NCBI RefSeq assembly: GCF_003217235.1
Contig: NZ_QJTF01000015.1
Location: forward strand, 1-64,000
DNA from: Paramesorhizobium leguminum
GTDB taxonomy: Bacteria > Pseudomonadota > Alphaproteobacteria > Rhizobiales > Rhizobiaceae
DNA length: 64,000 nucleotides
Direction of reading: 5' to 3'
Notes under the pieces: model-generated
What the model saw: only the letters and a program-made list of their open reading frames with translations
What the model was told of the DNA's origin: nothing
Database searches by the model: none
Position numbers and translations under genes: made by a program
Shown here: one piece after another, positions 56,796-64,000 of the stretch
Layout: the number at the start of each line of letters is the position of its first letter
Position numbering within the stretch: the first letter of the stretch is position 1

Positions 56796-57623
56796 ATGGC
56801 CACCAGCAATAATGCAGCATCCGGCAAGAAACCCGCACGATCCGGCGGAGCGCGATATGCCCGTGCCACGTGGGTTGCGGGCATTTTGCTGATGGGTATC
56901 GCGCTCTACACTATCGTCGGCCATTTCATCGCCTATACGGGGGATGCCTTCGTCCAGTCCGATCTCGTGGCGGTTGCGCCGGAAGTTTCTGGCGTGGTCC
57001 AGTCGGTCGATGTGCAGGACAATCAGAGGGTAACGCCGGGTACGCTCCTCGCAACCATCAATCCTGCGCCGTATCAACTCGCCGTCGATCTCAAGCTCAA
57101 GCAGTTGGCCGGCATCGAGGCAGCGCAGGGGACGTCGAACAGGGGGCGGACTGCCGCGACGGAAGCGACTTTGGCGCAGGTCCGGGCCGAACTGGCGATT
57201 GCGCAGTATTCCCTTGCGCGGACCCGCCTCACCGCGCCGGTTTCCGGCTATGTCAACAATCTCACCGTGCGGCCCGGCGCATATGCCAGCGCGGCCAAGC
57301 CGCTCATCGGCATCATCGATGATAGCCGGTGGCGCATCGTCGCCAATTTCAAGGAGGATGTCGCAGCCTCCGTACCCGCCGGTACGCGCGTCTGGGTATG
57401 GCTCGACGCCGACCCCTGGCGACTTCTGCCGGGCCGGGTGCAGGGGGTGGCGCGCGGCATCGCCCGTGACCAGGCGCCGGAGGCTCTTCTGCCCTATGTC
57501 GCGCCGACGACCGGCTGGATCAGGCTTCGCCGGCGCCTGCCCGTCACCATCGTGCTCGACCCCGGAGTGCGGACGAGCGGTCTTTTCATGGGCGCCGACG
57601 CCCGCGTGCTCTTCTTCCGCTGA
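56796..57623 (+). CDS. HlyD/EmrA-type periplasmic adaptor
   Basis: 275 residues. One N-terminal membrane anchor (ATWVAGILLMGIALYTIVG) is followed by the biotinyl-lipoyl half VAVAPEVSGVVQSVDVQDNQRVTPGTLL, a short coiled coil and the second half TRLTAPVSGYVNNLTVRPGAY. The length is short, as in AaeA-type adaptors that work with FUSC proteins. It lies 8 bases before the FUSC gene. It should link the inner-membrane pump to an outer-membrane channel not coded here. Confidence 0.9.
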   Translation: MATSNNAASGKKPARSGGARYARATWVAGILLMGIALYTIVGHFIAYTGDAFVQSDLVAVAPEVSGVVQSVDVQDNQRVTPGTLLATINPAPYQLAVDLKLKQLAGIEAAQGTSNRGRTAATEATLAQVRAELAIAQYSLARTRLTAPVSGYVNNLTVRPGAYASAAKPLIGIIDDSRWRIVANFKEDVAASVPAGTRVWVWLDADPWRLLPGRVQGVARGIARDQAPEALLPYVAPTTGWIRLRRRLPVTIVLDPGVRTSGLFMGADARVLFFR

Positions 57624-57631
57624 GAGCCTCC

Positions 57632-58708
57632 ATGCTGGATTTCATCGAGCGCCTCCTCGCCAGTCTTGAAGCGGAATGGCGCGCGCTGTCGTTTTCGATC
57701 GCGCATGCGCATGTGCATACGGCTATCAGGGGAACGCTGGCGGCGCTCCTAGCCATTCTGCTCGCCCTGTGGCTGCGCCTCGACAATCCCTGGTGGGCGG
57801 GGATTACCGCGCTTGTCATCGGCCAAAGCGATGTTGCAGCGACGCTCGCGCGCAGTCTCGACCGGGCGCTTGGCACCATTATCGGCGCCTTTGCCGGCTA
57901 TGCAGGGGCGGCGCTCGTTGCTCACCATTTCATGTTCGAACTCACCTGCGCGGCGGCGACGGCGGTCTCCCTTTATGGCTTCGAGCGCGCACGGCACGGC
58001 TATGCGTTTCTGCTCGGTGGTGTCACGACCCTGGTGATCATGTTCGGCTCGCTGAACACGCCGGACGCTGCCATCGACTTTGCCGTTTATCGCACGCTGG
58101 AGATTCTCGTCGGCATACTGGCCGGCTGCCTCGTCGATTATGTCCTCGCGGAGCGAGCGCCACAAGGGACGGAGCGCGACGCCAGGCCCGGTCTTTTCGC
58201 CCGGCCCCTCGATCGCAACCTTGCGACCAATGCGATCAGCGGCGGTATTGCCATCGCCGCCATCCCATCCATCTGGGAAAGCCTGCAACTGCCGGCCCTC
58301 GGGCAGACGCCGATCACCGCCGTCATCATCCTGATTTCCATGCAGAGCGGGCCGCACTGGAAGGCAGCTACCCGCGCATTTGGATGTCTGCTTGGCGCGG
58401 CCTATGGCCTTCTGGCCATGAAGGTTGCCGCCGACGCCATGCTGCCCTGGCTGGTTCTGATGGGCACAGGCTTGTTCATCAGCGCGCAAGTTCACCATCG
58501 CGGCGGCGAGGCATCCTATGTCGGGCTGCAGGCGGGCGTCGCCATCATCATGGCGATGGTTCAGGGAATGGGCCCCTCGCCCGATATTCTGCCTGCCATC
58601 GACCGTCTGGCCGGCATCTTCGGCGGCATCGTTGTGGTCGCCATCACGCAGCCTTTGCTTGCGCCGCTGGTGCGCCGGGCGCTTGGGTGGAATGGAACCA
58701 AGGCTTGA
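57632..58708 (+). CDS. FUSC-family efflux membrane protein (AaeB-like)
   Basis: 358 residues with about ten membrane segments in two groups. The FUSC pattern is WLRLDNPWWAGITALVIGQSDVAATLARSLDRALGTIIGAFAG, where helices and the L-x-R-x-x-GT-x-x-G block are conserved. AaeB, its relative, exports aromatic acids such as p-hydroxybenzoate. It follows the adaptor by 8 bases; both are one transport unit. Substrate not readable. Confidence 0.87.
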   Translation: MLDFIERLLASLEAEWRALSFSIAHAHVHTAIRGTLAALLAILLALWLRLDNPWWAGITALVIGQSDVAATLARSLDRALGTIIGAFAGYAGAALVAHHFMFELTCAAATAVSLYGFERARHGYAFLLGGVTTLVIMFGSLNTPDAAIDFAVYRTLEILVGILAGCLVDYVLAERAPQGTERDARPGLFARPLDRNLATNAISGGIAIAAIPSIWESLQLPALGQTPITAVIILISMQSGPHWKAATRAFGCLLGAAYGLLAMKVAADAMLPWLVLMGTGLFISAQVHHRGGEASYVGLQAGVAIIMAMVQGMGPSPDILPAIDRLAGIFGGIVVVAITQPLLAPLVRRALGWNGTKA

Positions 58709-58837
58709 AATGTCTTGTCAGGCTTGAAATATGGGGCGATTTGATCCAAACGTTTCCGCAAAAGGATCAACCGCGGTAAACGTCAAGCCGATCATTGCTT
58801 TACCCGCATGATCATGCTGTAGCATCTGGAGCGCCTC

Positions 58838-59083
58838 ATGTCCGATCATCCCATCCCGCATTTCCACAATGATGTCGGCCATGAAGCCATCGAAATCGGT
58901 GTGCATGAATTCATGTGCGTGGGCGCCAATCCGCCCTTCGACCATCCGCATGTCTATCTCGACATGGGCGAGGATGACGAGTTGGTCTGTCCCTATTGCT
59001 CGACGCTTTACAAGTATAATGCCAGCCTGCATGGGGTGGAGACCAAGCCCGCCGGTTGTCTCTATGTGATGACGAGCGATTGA
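58838..59083 (+). CDS. Zinc-finger domain protein (zf-CHCC, NDUFS6-like)
   Basis: 81 residues. The zinc site is FMCVGANPPFDHPHVYLDM with a later LVCPYCSTLYKYN: Cys, His and CPYC in the CHCC order. It resembles the C-terminal domain of the mitochondrial complex I subunit NDUFS6, whose bacterial relatives are found in alphaproteobacteria. It probably serves complex I. The frame starts at ATG 58838; GGAGCGCCTC precedes it. Confidence 0.88.
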   Translation: MSDHPIPHFHNDVGHEAIEIGVHEFMCVGANPPFDHPHVYLDMGEDDELVCPYCSTLYKYNASLHGVETKPAGCLYVMTSD

Positions 59084-59112
59084 GGCGGTTCCTGTTTTGA
59101 CGGAAGCGCGAG

Positions 59113-59285
59113 GCAGTACCCCCCTCTGCCCTGCCGGGCATCTCCCCCTCAAGGGGGGAGATTGGCTGATACGGCCCTTGCCGCTCACCCTTCAAGGCTT
59201 GCGATTGGTGCCGAACGCCGATGAGAGCGTAATCCCCCCCCTTGAGGGGGAGATGGCTGGCAAGCCAGAGGGGGGTACTGTCCCG
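59113..59285. repeat. Inverted repeat flanking a small gap
   Basis: Left arm TACCCCCCTCTGCCCTGCCG to TCCCCCTCAAGGGGGGAGAT and right arm CCCCCCCTTGAGGGGGAGAT to AGCCAGAGGGGGGTACTG form an inverted pair with the centre about 70 bases. The same design as the 23.3- and 46.7-kb families but with other sequence. Confidence 0.65.
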
Positions 59286-59296
59286 CCAGCACTTCA

Positions 59297-60517
59297 ATGA
59301 AAGACGCCAAGCACATCATCGTAGCAGGCGCGGGCGTCGCGGGGCTGACAGCCGCGCTGGCATTCGCGATGAAGGGTTTCTCCGTCGCGATCTTCGACAA
59401 GACGCGTGAGCTTTCCGAAGTCGGCGCGGGCTTGCAGCTTGCGCCCAATGCCACCCGTCTGCTTGCCCGCCTTGGCGTTCTCGACCGGCTTATCCCGCAG
59501 GCGGTCACGCCGGATGCGCTTTATCTGATCGACGGGGCGAAGGGCAGGCCCCTCACCCGCATGGGCCTTGGGGGGGCGGAAGCGCGCTGGAATGCCCCCT
59601 ACCTCGCCTGCCACCGGGCCGATCTGCAAGCGGCACTCATCGCCGCTGTCAATGAACACGCAAACATAACGCTCAGGCTCGGCGCGAATGTCATCTCTCA
59701 TAGCGCCGGAGAGAATGGCGTGACGGTGCGGATCAATGCGGGAGACCGCATCGAGGAACATCAGGCCAAGCTGCTCATCGCCTGCGACGGCGTATGGTCG
59801 GCGCGGCGCGCGGCGGCGGAGCTTCGGCAAAGCGCTGCCTTCACCGGCCATATCGCATGGCGAGCGAGCCTGGCCACCGAGGCCCTCCCGCAAGAATTCC
59901 TGGCGGTTCTGCCGGATACGAACAGCGTTTCGGCCTGGCTTGGACGCGGGGCGCATTTCATCGCCTACCCTGTAAAGGCCGGAAAATCCTTCAATTTCGT
60001 CGCGGTCACCAAGGGCAGCGATCCCGGCCGCGAATGGTCAGCCAAAGGAGACAGCATCAAGCTTGCGGTCGCCTTTTCCGGCTGGCACCCTGCCATCCAC
60101 GCCGTCATCCGGGCGGCAGCCGAACAATGGACTCATTGGCCGCTGTTTGAGATGCGCTCATCCCGCTTCATCATTGATGAGCGTACGATCCTTCTTGGCG
60201 ATGCCGCGCACGCCATGACGCCCTTCGCGGCGCAAGGCGCGGCGATGGCGATAGAAGACGCCTGCGCGCTAGCGGCGGCTCTAACGGTTGAAGAAGCGGA
60301 CTGGCCGGCGGCGCTTGCCCGCTTCGATGAAGAGCGGACCAAGCGCATCGCCCGCGTGGCGCGGCGCGGATCGTGGAACCGCTTCGCCTATCACACCGCC
60401 GGACCATTGGCGCTGGGGCGGAACATGCTGCTGCGTGCGAGATCGCCGGAGCGGTTTCTGGCGGATCTGGATTGGTTGTATGGGTATGACGGGACGGGGT
60501 TTGGCGAGGCCGCTTGA
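59297..60517 (+). CDS. FAD-dependent monooxygenase (salicylate hydroxylase-like)
   Basis: 406 residues. The FAD Rossmann start is IIVAGAGVAGLTAALAFAMKGFSVAIFDK (GxGxxG), the DG motif is LLIACDGVWSARRA and the GD motif is TILLGDAAHAMTPFAAQGAAMAIEDA. It belongs to the class A aromatic hydroxylases; salicylate, 3-hydroxybenzoate and kynurenine enzymes share these motifs, so substrate is unknown. No partner genes for aromatic breakdown are near. The start at ATG 59297 lies right after the repeat. Confidence 0.88.
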   Translation: MKDAKHIIVAGAGVAGLTAALAFAMKGFSVAIFDKTRELSEVGAGLQLAPNATRLLARLGVLDRLIPQAVTPDALYLIDGAKGRPLTRMGLGGAEARWNAPYLACHRADLQAALIAAVNEHANITLRLGANVISHSAGENGVTVRINAGDRIEEHQAKLLIACDGVWSARRAAAELRQSAAFTGHIAWRASLATEALPQEFLAVLPDTNSVSAWLGRGAHFIAYPVKAGKSFNFVAVTKGSDPGREWSAKGDSIKLAVAFSGWHPAIHAVIRAAAEQWTHWPLFEMRSSRFIIDERTILLGDAAHAMTPFAAQGAAMAIEDACALAAALTVEEADWPAALARFDEERTKRIARVARRGSWNRFAYHTAGPLALGRNMLLRARSPERFLADLDWLYGYDGTGFGEAA

Positions 60518-60568
60518 AATAGTCGCGAAGACGATGTATATACTCTTGTATATGCAAAGGAGCGCGAT

Positions 60569-60832
60569 ATGCCAGAGTTCCGGCACTATGAGCATTCGCG
60601 GGAGGCCAAGCTCTTCCGCAATAACAAAAGCCAGGCGGTGCGCATTCCGGCTGACTTCGAGCTTCCCGGCGACCGGGTAATGATCCATCGCGATGGGGAC
60701 CGCCTGATCATCGAGCCGGTGCGGCGCAAGAATTTGCTGGATGTTCTGGCCGAGTTGAAACCGCTTGGGCCTGAAGATCAATTCCCCGATATTGACGACA
60801 CTCTGCCTCCGGCGACGGAAATCGACCTGTGA
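60569..60832 (+). CDS. vapB: VapB antitoxin (AbrB/SpoVT type)
   Basis: 87 residues. The DNA-binding swapped-hairpin part is REAKLFRNNKSQAVRIPADFELPGDRVMIHRDGDRLIIEPV, typical of VapB. The C-terminal 30 residues are acidic and disordered-looking and should block the toxin. AAAGGAGCG precedes the ATG. The vapC start overlaps its end by four bases. An upstream stretch ATGTATATACTCTTGTATATGC (60534-60554, imperfect palindrome around TATATACTC/TTGTATAT) may be its operator. Confidence 0.88.
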   Translation: MPEFRHYEHSREAKLFRNNKSQAVRIPADFELPGDRVMIHRDGDRLIIEPVRRKNLLDVLAELKPLGPEDQFPDIDDTLPPATEIDL

Positions 60833-61233
60833 GCGGGCTTTATATGCTGGATACCAACATCGTGTCCGACCTCGCACGGAACCCGCAAGGCCCGGTTGCC
60901 AGACGTATCGCTGAAACAGGACCGGATGCGATTTGTGTCAGCATCGTTACGGCGGCGGAGCTACGCTACGGATGCGCCAGGAAAAATTCGCAAAAACTCA
61001 CGGCGCAGATCGAGGCGATTCTTGAGAGTATGCAAGTACTCCCGCTCGATGTACCCGCTGATGCAGAATATGGCCGCATTCGAACCGAACTGCAAACCGC
61101 AGGCAACCCCATCGGTCCCAACGACCTGTTCATCGCCGCTCACGCATGTGCGCTTGGCGCCGTTCTCGTGACTGCCAACATGGGCGAATTCAAGCGCATT
61201 CGCGCTTTGCGGATTGAGAATTGGTTGGATTGA
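60829..61233 (+). CDS. vapC: VapC PIN-domain ribonuclease toxin
   Basis: 134 residues. The four acids of the PIN fold are in place: MLDTNIVSDLARN, a Glu in VTAAELRYG, and the DLFIAAHACALG and LVTANMGEFKRI end. Related VapC cut tRNA or the sarcin-ricin loop. The start overlaps vapB (GTGA). The pair differs from the 3.9-kb pair in antitoxin class and toxin sequence. Confidence 0.9.
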   Translation: MSGLYMLDTNIVSDLARNPQGPVARRIAETGPDAICVSIVTAAELRYGCARKNSQKLTAQIEAILESMQVLPLDVPADAEYGRIRTELQTAGNPIGPNDLFIAAHACALGAVLVTANMGEFKRIRALRIENWLD

Positions 61234-61257
61234 CGGTGTTGATGGAATCGCCAAGCG

Positions 61258-61562
61258 CCCCCGTGGTTCGAGGCTCCCCTTCGCAAGCTACGAGTCGCAC
61301 CTCACCACGAGGGATACTGAAGCGTTGCGGATTGCCCCTCACCCTTACCCTCTCCCCGTGAATTACGGGGAGAGGGGGACATGGACGTCTTCGCCTTTTC
61401 CTTTTGCCGGTGCAGGGAAGAAGGAAGGGGCGCAAACGCTGACGCCCCCCTCGCCCCGCGTGCGGGGAGAGGGTAAGGGTGAGGGGCATTCCACGCGATA
61501 GGCTTATTCCCTTCACCCTCATCCTGAGGTGCGAGCGTAACGAGCCTCGAACCACGAGGGTG
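61258..61562. repeat. Nested long inverted repeat between vapC and aapP
   Basis: Outer arms CCCCCGTGGTTCGAGGCTC (61258-61277) and GAGCCTCGAACCACGAGGG (61543-61562) enclose inner arms GCCCCTCACCCTTACCCTCT (61335-61354) and AGAGGGTAAGGGTGAGGGGC (61469-61488), which enclose further hairpins. The whole gap 61234-61576 is one nested structure with no reading frame. The inner arms match the left arm at 39913. Confidence 0.7.
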
Positions 61563-61576
61563 AAGGCCGCGCTCAA

Positions 61577-62383
61577 TCAATGCAAGATCTGGCTCAGGAA
61601 CAGCTTGGTGCGTTCGTGTTGCGGGTTGTCGAAGAATTCCGCCGGTGAGTTCTGCTCGACGATCTGGCCTTGATCCATGAAGATGACCCGATTGGCGACC
61701 TGGCGGGCGAAACCCATTTCGTGGGTGACGCAGACCATAGTCATGCCCTCTTCCGCGAGCGAGACCATGGTGTCGAGCACTTCCTTGATCATCTCCGGAT
61801 CGAGCGCCGATGTCGGCTCGTCGAACAGCATGATGCGCGGGTTCATGCAGAGCGAGCGGGCGATCGCCACGCGCTGCTGCTGGCCGCCGGAAAGCTGGCC
61901 CGGATATTTGTTCGCCTGCTCGGGTATCTTGACCCGTTCCAGATAATGCATGGCGATCTCTTCCGCCTTCTTCTTCGGCATCTTGCGGACCCAGATCGGC
62001 GCGAGCGTACAGTTCTCAAGGATCGTCAGGTGCGGGAAGAGGTTGAAGTGCTGGAAGACCATGCCGACCTCGCGGCGCACCTCGTCGATCTTCTTCAGAT
62101 CGTTCGTCAGCTCGATGCCATCGACGATGATCTTGCCCTTCTGGTGTTCTTCCAGCCGGTTGATGCAGCGGATCATGGTCGATTTGCCTGAACCGGACGG
62201 GCCGGCGACGACGATGCGCTCGCCGCGCATCACCTTCAGATTGATGTCGCGCAGCACATGGAAGTCGCCATACCATTTGTGCATGTTGACGATATCGACC
62301 GCCACTTCGGTGGAGGAAACCTTCATCTTGGAGCGGTCCGCCTGGATTTCAGAGGGATCGATGATGCTGTGTTGAGTATTCAT
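61577..62383 (-). CDS. aapP: General amino-acid ABC transporter, ATP-binding subunit
   Basis: 268 residues. Walker [10 protein letters not shown], signature [15 protein letters not shown] and Walker [15 protein letters not shown] with the H-loop [13 protein letters not shown]. It powers the AapQM permease. The N-terminal extension of about 25 residues ([21 protein letters not shown]) is normal. It lies last in the Q-M-P order, with aapJ, the binding protein, outside. Confidence 0.95.
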   Translation of the reverse strand: MNTQHSIIDPSEIQADRSKMKVSSTEVAVDIVNMHKWYGDFHVLRDINLKVMRGERIVVAGPSGSGKSTMIRCINRLEEHQKGKIIVDGIELTNDLKKIDEVRREVGMVFQHFNLFPHLTILENCTLAPIWVRKMPKKKAEEIAMHYLERVKIPEQANKYPGQLSGGQQQRVAIARSLCMNPRIMLFDEPTSALDPEMIKEVLDTMVSLAEEGMTMVCVTHEMGFARQVANRVIFMDQGQIVEQNSPAEFFDNPQHERTKLFLSQILH

Positions 62384-62410
62384 GGAAAAGTTCCCTTAAT
62401 TCTTTATTGT

Positions 62411-62454
62411 CGCATGATCTTGTCCGAAAAGTCTGCAACTTTTCGGGATCATTT
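62411..62454. repeat. Palindromic repeat copy 3 (CCGAAAAGT type)
   Basis: GCATGATCttgtCCGAAAAGT CTGCA ACTTTTCGGGATCAT, like the copies at 23.0 and 23.1 kb. Here it overlaps the aapM 3' end: read on the - strand the repeat starts with the stop codon, TGATCCCG, so aapM ends in the repeat. Confidence 0.8.
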
Positions 62455-63627
62455 GTGAGATGTGTCGAGCCTGCGTTCCATGAAGATGGAATAGCGCGAC
62501 ATCCCAAAACAGAAAATCCAGAAGACGAAGCCGGCGAAGATCAGCCCTGTGGCAGGCGTCTCCGGGGAGGCCCAGTTCGTATCGGAGAAGTTCTGCCGGA
62601 CAATGCCAAGCAGATCGAACATGCCGATGATGTAGACGAGGCTTGTGTCCTTGAACAGGCTGATGAAAGAGTTGACGATGCCCGGAATGACCAGTTTCAG
62701 CGCCTGCGGCAGAATGATCAGCCGCATCTTCTGCCAATAGCTCAGGCCCAGCGAATCCGCGCCCTCGAACTGCCCCTTCGGGATAGCCTGCAGGCCGCCG
62801 CGAACCACTTCCGCCAGATAGGCGGTCTCGAACAGGGCAACCCCGATCAAAGCCCGCAACAGCTTGTCGAAGTTGGTGCCAGGCGGCAGGAAGAGCGGCA
62901 GCATGACGCTGGCCATGAACAGCACCGTCACCAGCGGCACACCGCGCACCGTCTCGATGAAAATGACGGAAAGCAGCTTGATGACCGGCAGTTTCGACCG
63001 GCGTCCCATCGCCAGAATGATGCCCAGCGGCAGGGAAACCACGATGCCGACAAAGGCGAGAACCAGCGTCACCAGAAGGCCGCCCCAAAGCGGGGTCTCG
63101 ACATAGCTCAGGTCAAGCGAGCCGCCGACGAGAAGGAAGAAGGCCACCACCGGAAAGGCCACGAAGAACAAAAGCGCGTTCAACTTCTTGTATGGCGCGC
63201 GCGGGATGAGCAGCGGCACAAGAAGCAGCACGAACAGCGCCGCCGTCAGATTGACGCGCCAGCGCTCCTCCATGGGATAGCGCCCATAGATAAACTGCTC
63301 GAACTTCGCGTGGATGAACGGCCAACATGCCCCGGACCAATTGGCCGGCTGGAGACCGCCCTGCGCCACGGTGATACAGGCGGTGCGATCGCTGCCCGTC
63401 CATGCGGCGTTGATGAAAAGCCAGTCGAACATCGGCGGCAGGAACCAGACGAGCGCCAGAATGGCCAGTATCGAAAGGGCAGCATCCGTCGGCGTGGCGA
63501 ACAGATTGGTACGCAGCCAATGGGTAAGACCGCCCACCCCAATCGGCGGGCGTTCCGCGGCGGCCATTTCCTTGCGTACGAAGTTGAGATCGGGTCCGAG
63601 CCGGGGAGTGAGATCGAGGTTCGCCAT
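62449..63627 (-). CDS. aapM: General amino-acid ABC transporter, permease AapM
   Basis: 392 residues, about eight membrane segments. The HisMQ signature is [44 protein letters not shown], the EAA loop. A long N-terminal part with a large periplasmic loop is specific to AapM/BztC-type permeases. The TGA stop at 62449 lies in the palindromic repeat, giving the end DTSHK. The aapQ stop is one base before its start region. Confidence 0.94.
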   Translation of the reverse strand: MANLDLTPRLGPDLNFVRKEMAAAERPPIGVGGLTHWLRTNLFATPTDAALSILAILALVWFLPPMFDWLFINAAWTGSDRTACITVAQGGLQPANWSGACWPFIHAKFEQFIYGRYPMEERWRVNLTAALFVLLLVPLLIPRAPYKKLNALLFFVAFPVVAFFLLVGGSLDLSYVETPLWGGLLVTLVLAFVGIVVSLPLGIILAMGRRSKLPVIKLLSVIFIETVRGVPLVTVLFMASVMLPLFLPPGTNFDKLLRALIGVALFETAYLAEVVRGGLQAIPKGQFEGADSLGLSYWQKMRLIILPQALKLVIPGIVNSFISLFKDTSLVYIIGMFDLLGIVRQNFSDTNWASPETPATGLIFAGFVFWIFCFGMSRYSIFMERRLDTSHK

Positions 63628-63628
63628 C

Positions 63629-64000
63629 TTATCTCTCCACCAATGCCATTTTACCGTTGAACCAGTTCATGAAAGCCGAGGTCGCAAGGCTGATGCCGAG
63701 ATAGATCGCCATCCAGATCGCCACGATTTCGATGGCCTGCCCGGTCTGGTTGAGGATCGTTCCGCCCACGGCCACGAGATCGGGAAAGCCGATGGCGATG
63801 GCGAGCGATGAATTCTTGATCAGGTTGAGATACTGGTTCGTCAAGGGCGGGATAATGATGCGCAAAGCTTGAGGAACCACCACCTGGCGCATCGTCTGTC
63901 CCGGGCGAAGACCGAGGGCTGAGGCTGCCTCCGTCTGCCCTTTGCTGACGCCCAGAATGCCGGCGCGCACCACCTCCGCGATGAAGGAAGCCGTATAAAA
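63629..64000 (-). CDS. aapQ: General amino-acid ABC transporter, permease AapQ (5' end outside the window)
   Basis: Only the C-terminal 123 residues are in the window. Read from the edge they give [20 protein letters not shown], the EAA-loop block [46 protein letters not shown] (split blocks), and a C-terminal membrane segment. The frame is open through 64000. The TAA/TGA stop is next to the aapM start, normal for aapJQMP. Confidence 0.93.
   Translation of the reverse strand, partial: FYTASFIAEVVRAGILGVSKGQTEAASALGLRPGQTMRQVVVPQALRIIIPPLTNQYLNLIKNSSLAIAIGFPDLVAVGGTILNQTGQAIEIVAIWMAIYLGISLATSAFMNWFNGKMALVER

Overview
The window reads as a chromosomal segment of an alphaproteobacterium of the order Hyphomicrobiales (Rhizobiales), most likely Brucellaceae (Brucella/Ochrobactrum or a close relative). 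This rests on gene order (glyA-nrdR-ribD-ribE-ribH-nusB; bamE / CBP3-DUF177-plsX-fabH-ihfA-merR; aspS, rnd, ppx-ppk; ldtR beside an L,D-transpeptidase; aapQMP), on protein families such as AapM, Bpt, CtaA and DUF2842, and on tandem AGGGCAGT octamers, the unit used in Brucella HOOF-Print typing. Nothing in the window proves genus or species.

Layout. The left edge holds the C-terminal end of an IS110-type transposase (1-206). Then come rplM-rpsI, an agmatinase-like gene, argC and a type II toxin-antitoxin pair (3739-4415), followed by heme A synthase, a DUF2842 protein and a CelD-like acetyltransferase. From 7.3 to 14.7 kb lies a surface polysaccharide locus: a Wzc-like chain-length protein whose kinase domain is degenerate (- strand), facing a Wza-like export lipoprotein, a GT4 glycosyltransferase, a WcaJ-type initiating sugar transferase and an O-antigen ligase/polymerase. 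A 22-codon gene with a perfect Shine-Dalgarno inside a 15-bp inverted repeat, and tRNA-Pro(GGG), separate it from the lipid and envelope cluster (merR, ihfA, fabH, plsX, DUF177, CBP3, bamE). Proton pyrophosphatase, the glpD-glpK-glpF glycerol genes, an MFS transporter and two small orphan genes follow.

From 30 to 38 kb run, on the - strand, the glyA/nrdR/riboflavin/nusB genes, a GT2 glycosyltransferase, the L,D-transpeptidase and its probable regulator LdtR. Then come a DUF6163-like membrane protein, a 3-hydroxyisobutyryl-CoA hydrolase-like gene, hemB, an RDD protein, bpt, parC, an exported protein, aspS and rnd. A small accessory block (cysteine hydrolase, GlxA-type regulator, CAAX protease) sits between rnd and ppx-ppk. 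The right end has a HlyD/FUSC efflux pair, a zinc-finger protein, a flavin monooxygenase, a vapBC module and the aap general amino-acid ABC transporter, which runs off the window.

The most interesting layer is between the genes. Four intergenic elements (about 1.6, 42.6, 48.9 and 50.1 kb) are built from tandem octamers in inverted arms. One of them carries a low-GC gene for a four-helix-bundle (23S intervening-sequence/S23 type) protein and fits exactly between two converging stop codons, so the other three look like gene-less relatives. Two other intergenic regions (7.0 and 20.5 kb) share a double-hairpin element with covarying stems and a terminator, a candidate small RNA family. Several further families of palindromic and GC-rich inverted repeats also occur. 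All functional statements are from reading the sequence and general family knowledge; no searches were run.
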